A DNA stretch of 6,209 nucleotides, from the NCBI GenBank assembly GCA_016207625.1, contig JACQPF010000019.1, forward strand, positions 1-6,209, given 5' to 3'. The position numbers and the translations under genes were made by a program. This document shows positions 5,022-6,209 of the stretch, piece by piece (position 1 is the first letter of the stretch; each line of letters starts with the position of its first letter). A model generated the notes under the pieces. It ran no database searches. It worked only from the letters and a program-made list of their open reading frames with translations, and was not told the DNA's origin. This stretch comes from Elusimicrobiota bacterium (lineage in GTDB: Bacteria > Elusimicrobiota > Elusimicrobia > FEN-1173).

Positions 5022-6034
5022 TCGAAGCGGAAGCGAAAAAAATCGCCCTGACGGGCGATCGCCCGACCGGGCCTCTCCACCTCGGACACCTGGCCGGCTC
5101 CCTCTTGGAGCGCCTCAGGCTTCAGGAAGAAGCGGAACAGTATGTCCTCATTGCCGACGTCCAGGCGCTCACCGACCATTTCGATGAGCCCGATAAGATC
5201 CGGCGGAACGTCACGGATGTCCTGCTGGATTACCTGGCCGTGGGGCTGGACCCCGGCAAGACCACCTTCGTCCTCCAGTCCCAGGTCCCGGAAATCGCGG
5301 AGCTCAGCGTGTATTTCCTCAACCTCGTCACCCTCGCGCGCCTGGAGCGAAACCCCACCATAAAAGAGGAAATGAAACAAAAAAATTATAAGGCGAACGT
5401 CCCCGCCGGCTTCCTCACCTACCCCATCCATCAAGCGGCCGATATCGCGGCGTTCGGCGCGGAGCGGGTCCCGGTGGGGGAGGACCAGCTCCCCATGATC
5501 GAACTGGCGCGGGAGATCGTGCGCTCCTTCAACCGGATCTACGGCCCGACGCTGGCGGAGCCCCTGGCCGTCCTTTCGCGCGTGACGCGGCTGCCCGGCA
5601 TAGACGGAAAAACCAAGATGAGCAAAACCTTGGGGAACGCGATCGACCTGAAGACGGAGGAGGAGGAGCTGTCACGGCGCGTCATGCGGATGTACACGGA
5701 CCCGCGCAAGGTCCGCGCGACGGACCCCGGCCATGTGGAAGGGAACGTGGTGTTCGCCTACTTGGACGCGTTCGATCCCCAACGGGAAGAGTTGGAGACC
5801 CTCAAGGTCCATTACCGCCGGGGAAAAGTGGGAGATGTGGAGGTGAAGCGCAGACTCATCCGGGTGCTCAACGAGCTCCTCTCCCCGATCCGCGCGCGGC
5901 GGTCGGAATGGGAGGCCCGCCAAGCCCAGCTTCGGGACATCCTGCGCGAAGGCACCGAAAGGGGCCGCCGGAAGACTCAGCCCGTGATGGAGCGCGTGAG
6001 GAAAGCCCTCCGCGTCGATTTCTTTTCCGAGTGA
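5018..6034 (+). CDS. trpS: Tryptophan--tRNA ligase
   Basis: This cytoplasmic class I aminoacyl-tRNA synthetase charges tRNA-Trp with tryptophan using ATP. The 338-residue length is normal for bacterial TrpRS. LTGDRPTGPLHLGH (11-24) contains the HIGH motif as His21-Leu-Gly-His24. VLIADVQALTD (43-53), VPVGEDQLPMIE (151-162, the TrpRS VPVGxDQ element) and KTKMSKTLGNA (198-208, KMSKS loop as KMSKT) follow in the expected order, and MYTDP (225-229) with DPGHVEGN (236-243) lie in the C-terminal tRNA-binding half. The start is inferred as TTG at 5018: the family normally begins only a few residues before LTGDRPTG, and no ATG or GTG occurs in frame nearby. TTG overlaps the TGA of the CBS gene (TTGA), and GGAG at 5000-5003 is 14 nt away, too far to be strong, so initiation probably depends on translation of the CBS gene. 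Confidence 0.95.
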   Translation: MIEAEAKKIALTGDRPTGPLHLGHLAGSLLERLRLQEEAEQYVLIADVQALTDHFDEPDKIRRNVTDVLLDYLAVGLDPGKTTFVLQSQVPEIAELSVYFLNLVTLARLERNPTIKEEMKQKNYKANVPAGFLTYPIHQAADIAAFGAERVPVGEDQLPMIELAREIVRSFNRIYGPTLAEPLAVLSRVTRLPGIDGKTKMSKTLGNAIDLKTEEEELSRRVMRMYTDPRKVRATDPGHVEGNVVFAYLDAFDPQREELETLKVHYRRGKVGDVEVKRRLIRVLNELLSPIRARRSEWEARQAQLRDILREGTERGRRKTQPVMERVRKALRVDFFSE

Positions 6035-6037
6035 AAT

Positions 6038-6051
6038 GAATATAAATATTC
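6038..6051. repeat. AT-rich inverted repeat in the convergent gap
   Basis: GAATAT-AA-ATATTC is a perfect 6-bp inverted repeat with a 2-nt centre, in the 21-nt gap between the convergent trpS and HAD stop codons. Its position suits a bidirectional transcription end. The stem is all weak pairs apart from one G-C, and no T-tract follows, so it is at best a poor intrinsic terminator. Confidence 0.3.
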
Positions 6052-6055
6052 GTGC

Positions 6056-6209
6056 TTATAATGGTTTTCCTTTGAGATCGTTTTCGAGGAGGCGGCCGAT
6101 GACCTCGACGGCTCCTCCGCCGCTTCCCCGGGCCGTGACGAAATCCACCTGTTCCTTCAGCGCCGGAAGCGCGTCGGCCACCGCCGCGGAGCGTCCGCAG
6201 ACGCGGAGG
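6056..6209 (-). CDS. HAD-superfamily phosphatase, Cof/IIB-like, C-terminal fragment (start beyond right edge)
   Basis: Only the last 50 residues and the TAA stop (6056-6058) are in the window. The segment SAAVADALPALKEQVDFVTA (7-26) followed by GSGGGAVEVIGRLLEND matches the end of HAD-IIB/Cof-type phosphatases, in which motif IV is followed by xVANALPxLKxxADxVT and a Gly-Ala/Val-Val-Glu-Leu helix. These enzymes dephosphorylate sugar phosphates or other small metabolites in the cytoplasm. The catalytic DxD, Ser/Thr, Lys and GDxxND motifs would lie to the right, outside the window, so activity and substrate cannot be judged. KdsC-type or sugar-phosphate phosphatases are alternatives within the same superfamily. 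It converges with trpS. Confidence 0.7.
   Translation of the reverse strand, partial: LRVCGRSAAVADALPALKEQVDFVTARGSGGGAVEVIGRLLENDLKGKPL

Noticed and set aside
4508..5434. A 308-codon open frame on the minus strand opposite the CBS and trpS genes
   Set aside because: It covers two genes with clear family motifs and shows no motif of its own; it is a shadow of GC-rich codons.
6057..6062. TATAAT in the convergent gap
   Set aside because: No matching -35 and no plus-strand gene begins downstream in the window; it is explained by the AT-rich spacer.

Overview
The window is GC-rich and densely coded. It holds seven protein genes, two of them cut by the window edges, and no RNA gene, insertion sequence, integrase, CRISPR array or other mobile element that I can support. 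A PorV/PorQ-like outer-membrane protein next to a secreted protein ending in a FlgD/T9SS-type C-terminal domain points to a Gram-negative-type bacterium with an outer membrane. This combination is common in Elusimicrobiota, Fibrobacterota, Ignavibacteria-type lineages and several candidate phyla. I lean towards an Elusimicrobiota-like organism, but this is inference from gene style, not a phylogenetic result.

Left and centre (1-4354), all on the minus strand. In transcription order these are a PorV/PorQ-like beta-barrel protein (3260-4354), a secreted protein with Ig-like modules and a FlgD-like C-terminal domain (1983-3257), a membrane-anchored calcineurin-type metallophosphoesterase (792-1931), and a 4-hydroxy-2-oxovalerate-aldolase-like DRE-TIM metalloenzyme (C-terminus off the left edge, 1-722). 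The first two are separated by 2 nt, and the ribosome binding site of the second lies in the last codons of the first, so they are almost certainly co-expressed. The metallophosphoesterase follows after 51 nt. The aldolase follows after 69 nt, and a plausible promoter of its own lies in that gap.

Divergent region (4355-4559). No clear promoter is visible for the minus-strand genes. A near-consensus sigma70-type promoter (TTGACC, 17 bp, TATGAT) drives the plus-strand genes. A GC-rich nested inverted repeat (4414-4463) sits between the two transcription units.

Right (4560-6034), plus strand. A 153-residue two-CBS-domain protein with unusually many cysteines is followed by tryptophanyl-tRNA synthetase. 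The synthetase starts at a TTG overlapping the CBS stop codon (TTGA), suggesting translational coupling of a possible nucleotide-sensing module to an aminoacyl-tRNA synthetase. Convergent to it, 21 nt away, is the C-terminal end of a HAD-superfamily (Cof/IIB-like) phosphatase running in from the right edge on the minus strand.

The observations most worth following are the coupled PorV-like/FlgD-CTD pair, the cysteine-rich CBS-TrpRS two-gene unit, and the aldolase homologue lacking the His general base of classical HOA aldolases. None of these is proven to be a new system from sequence alone.
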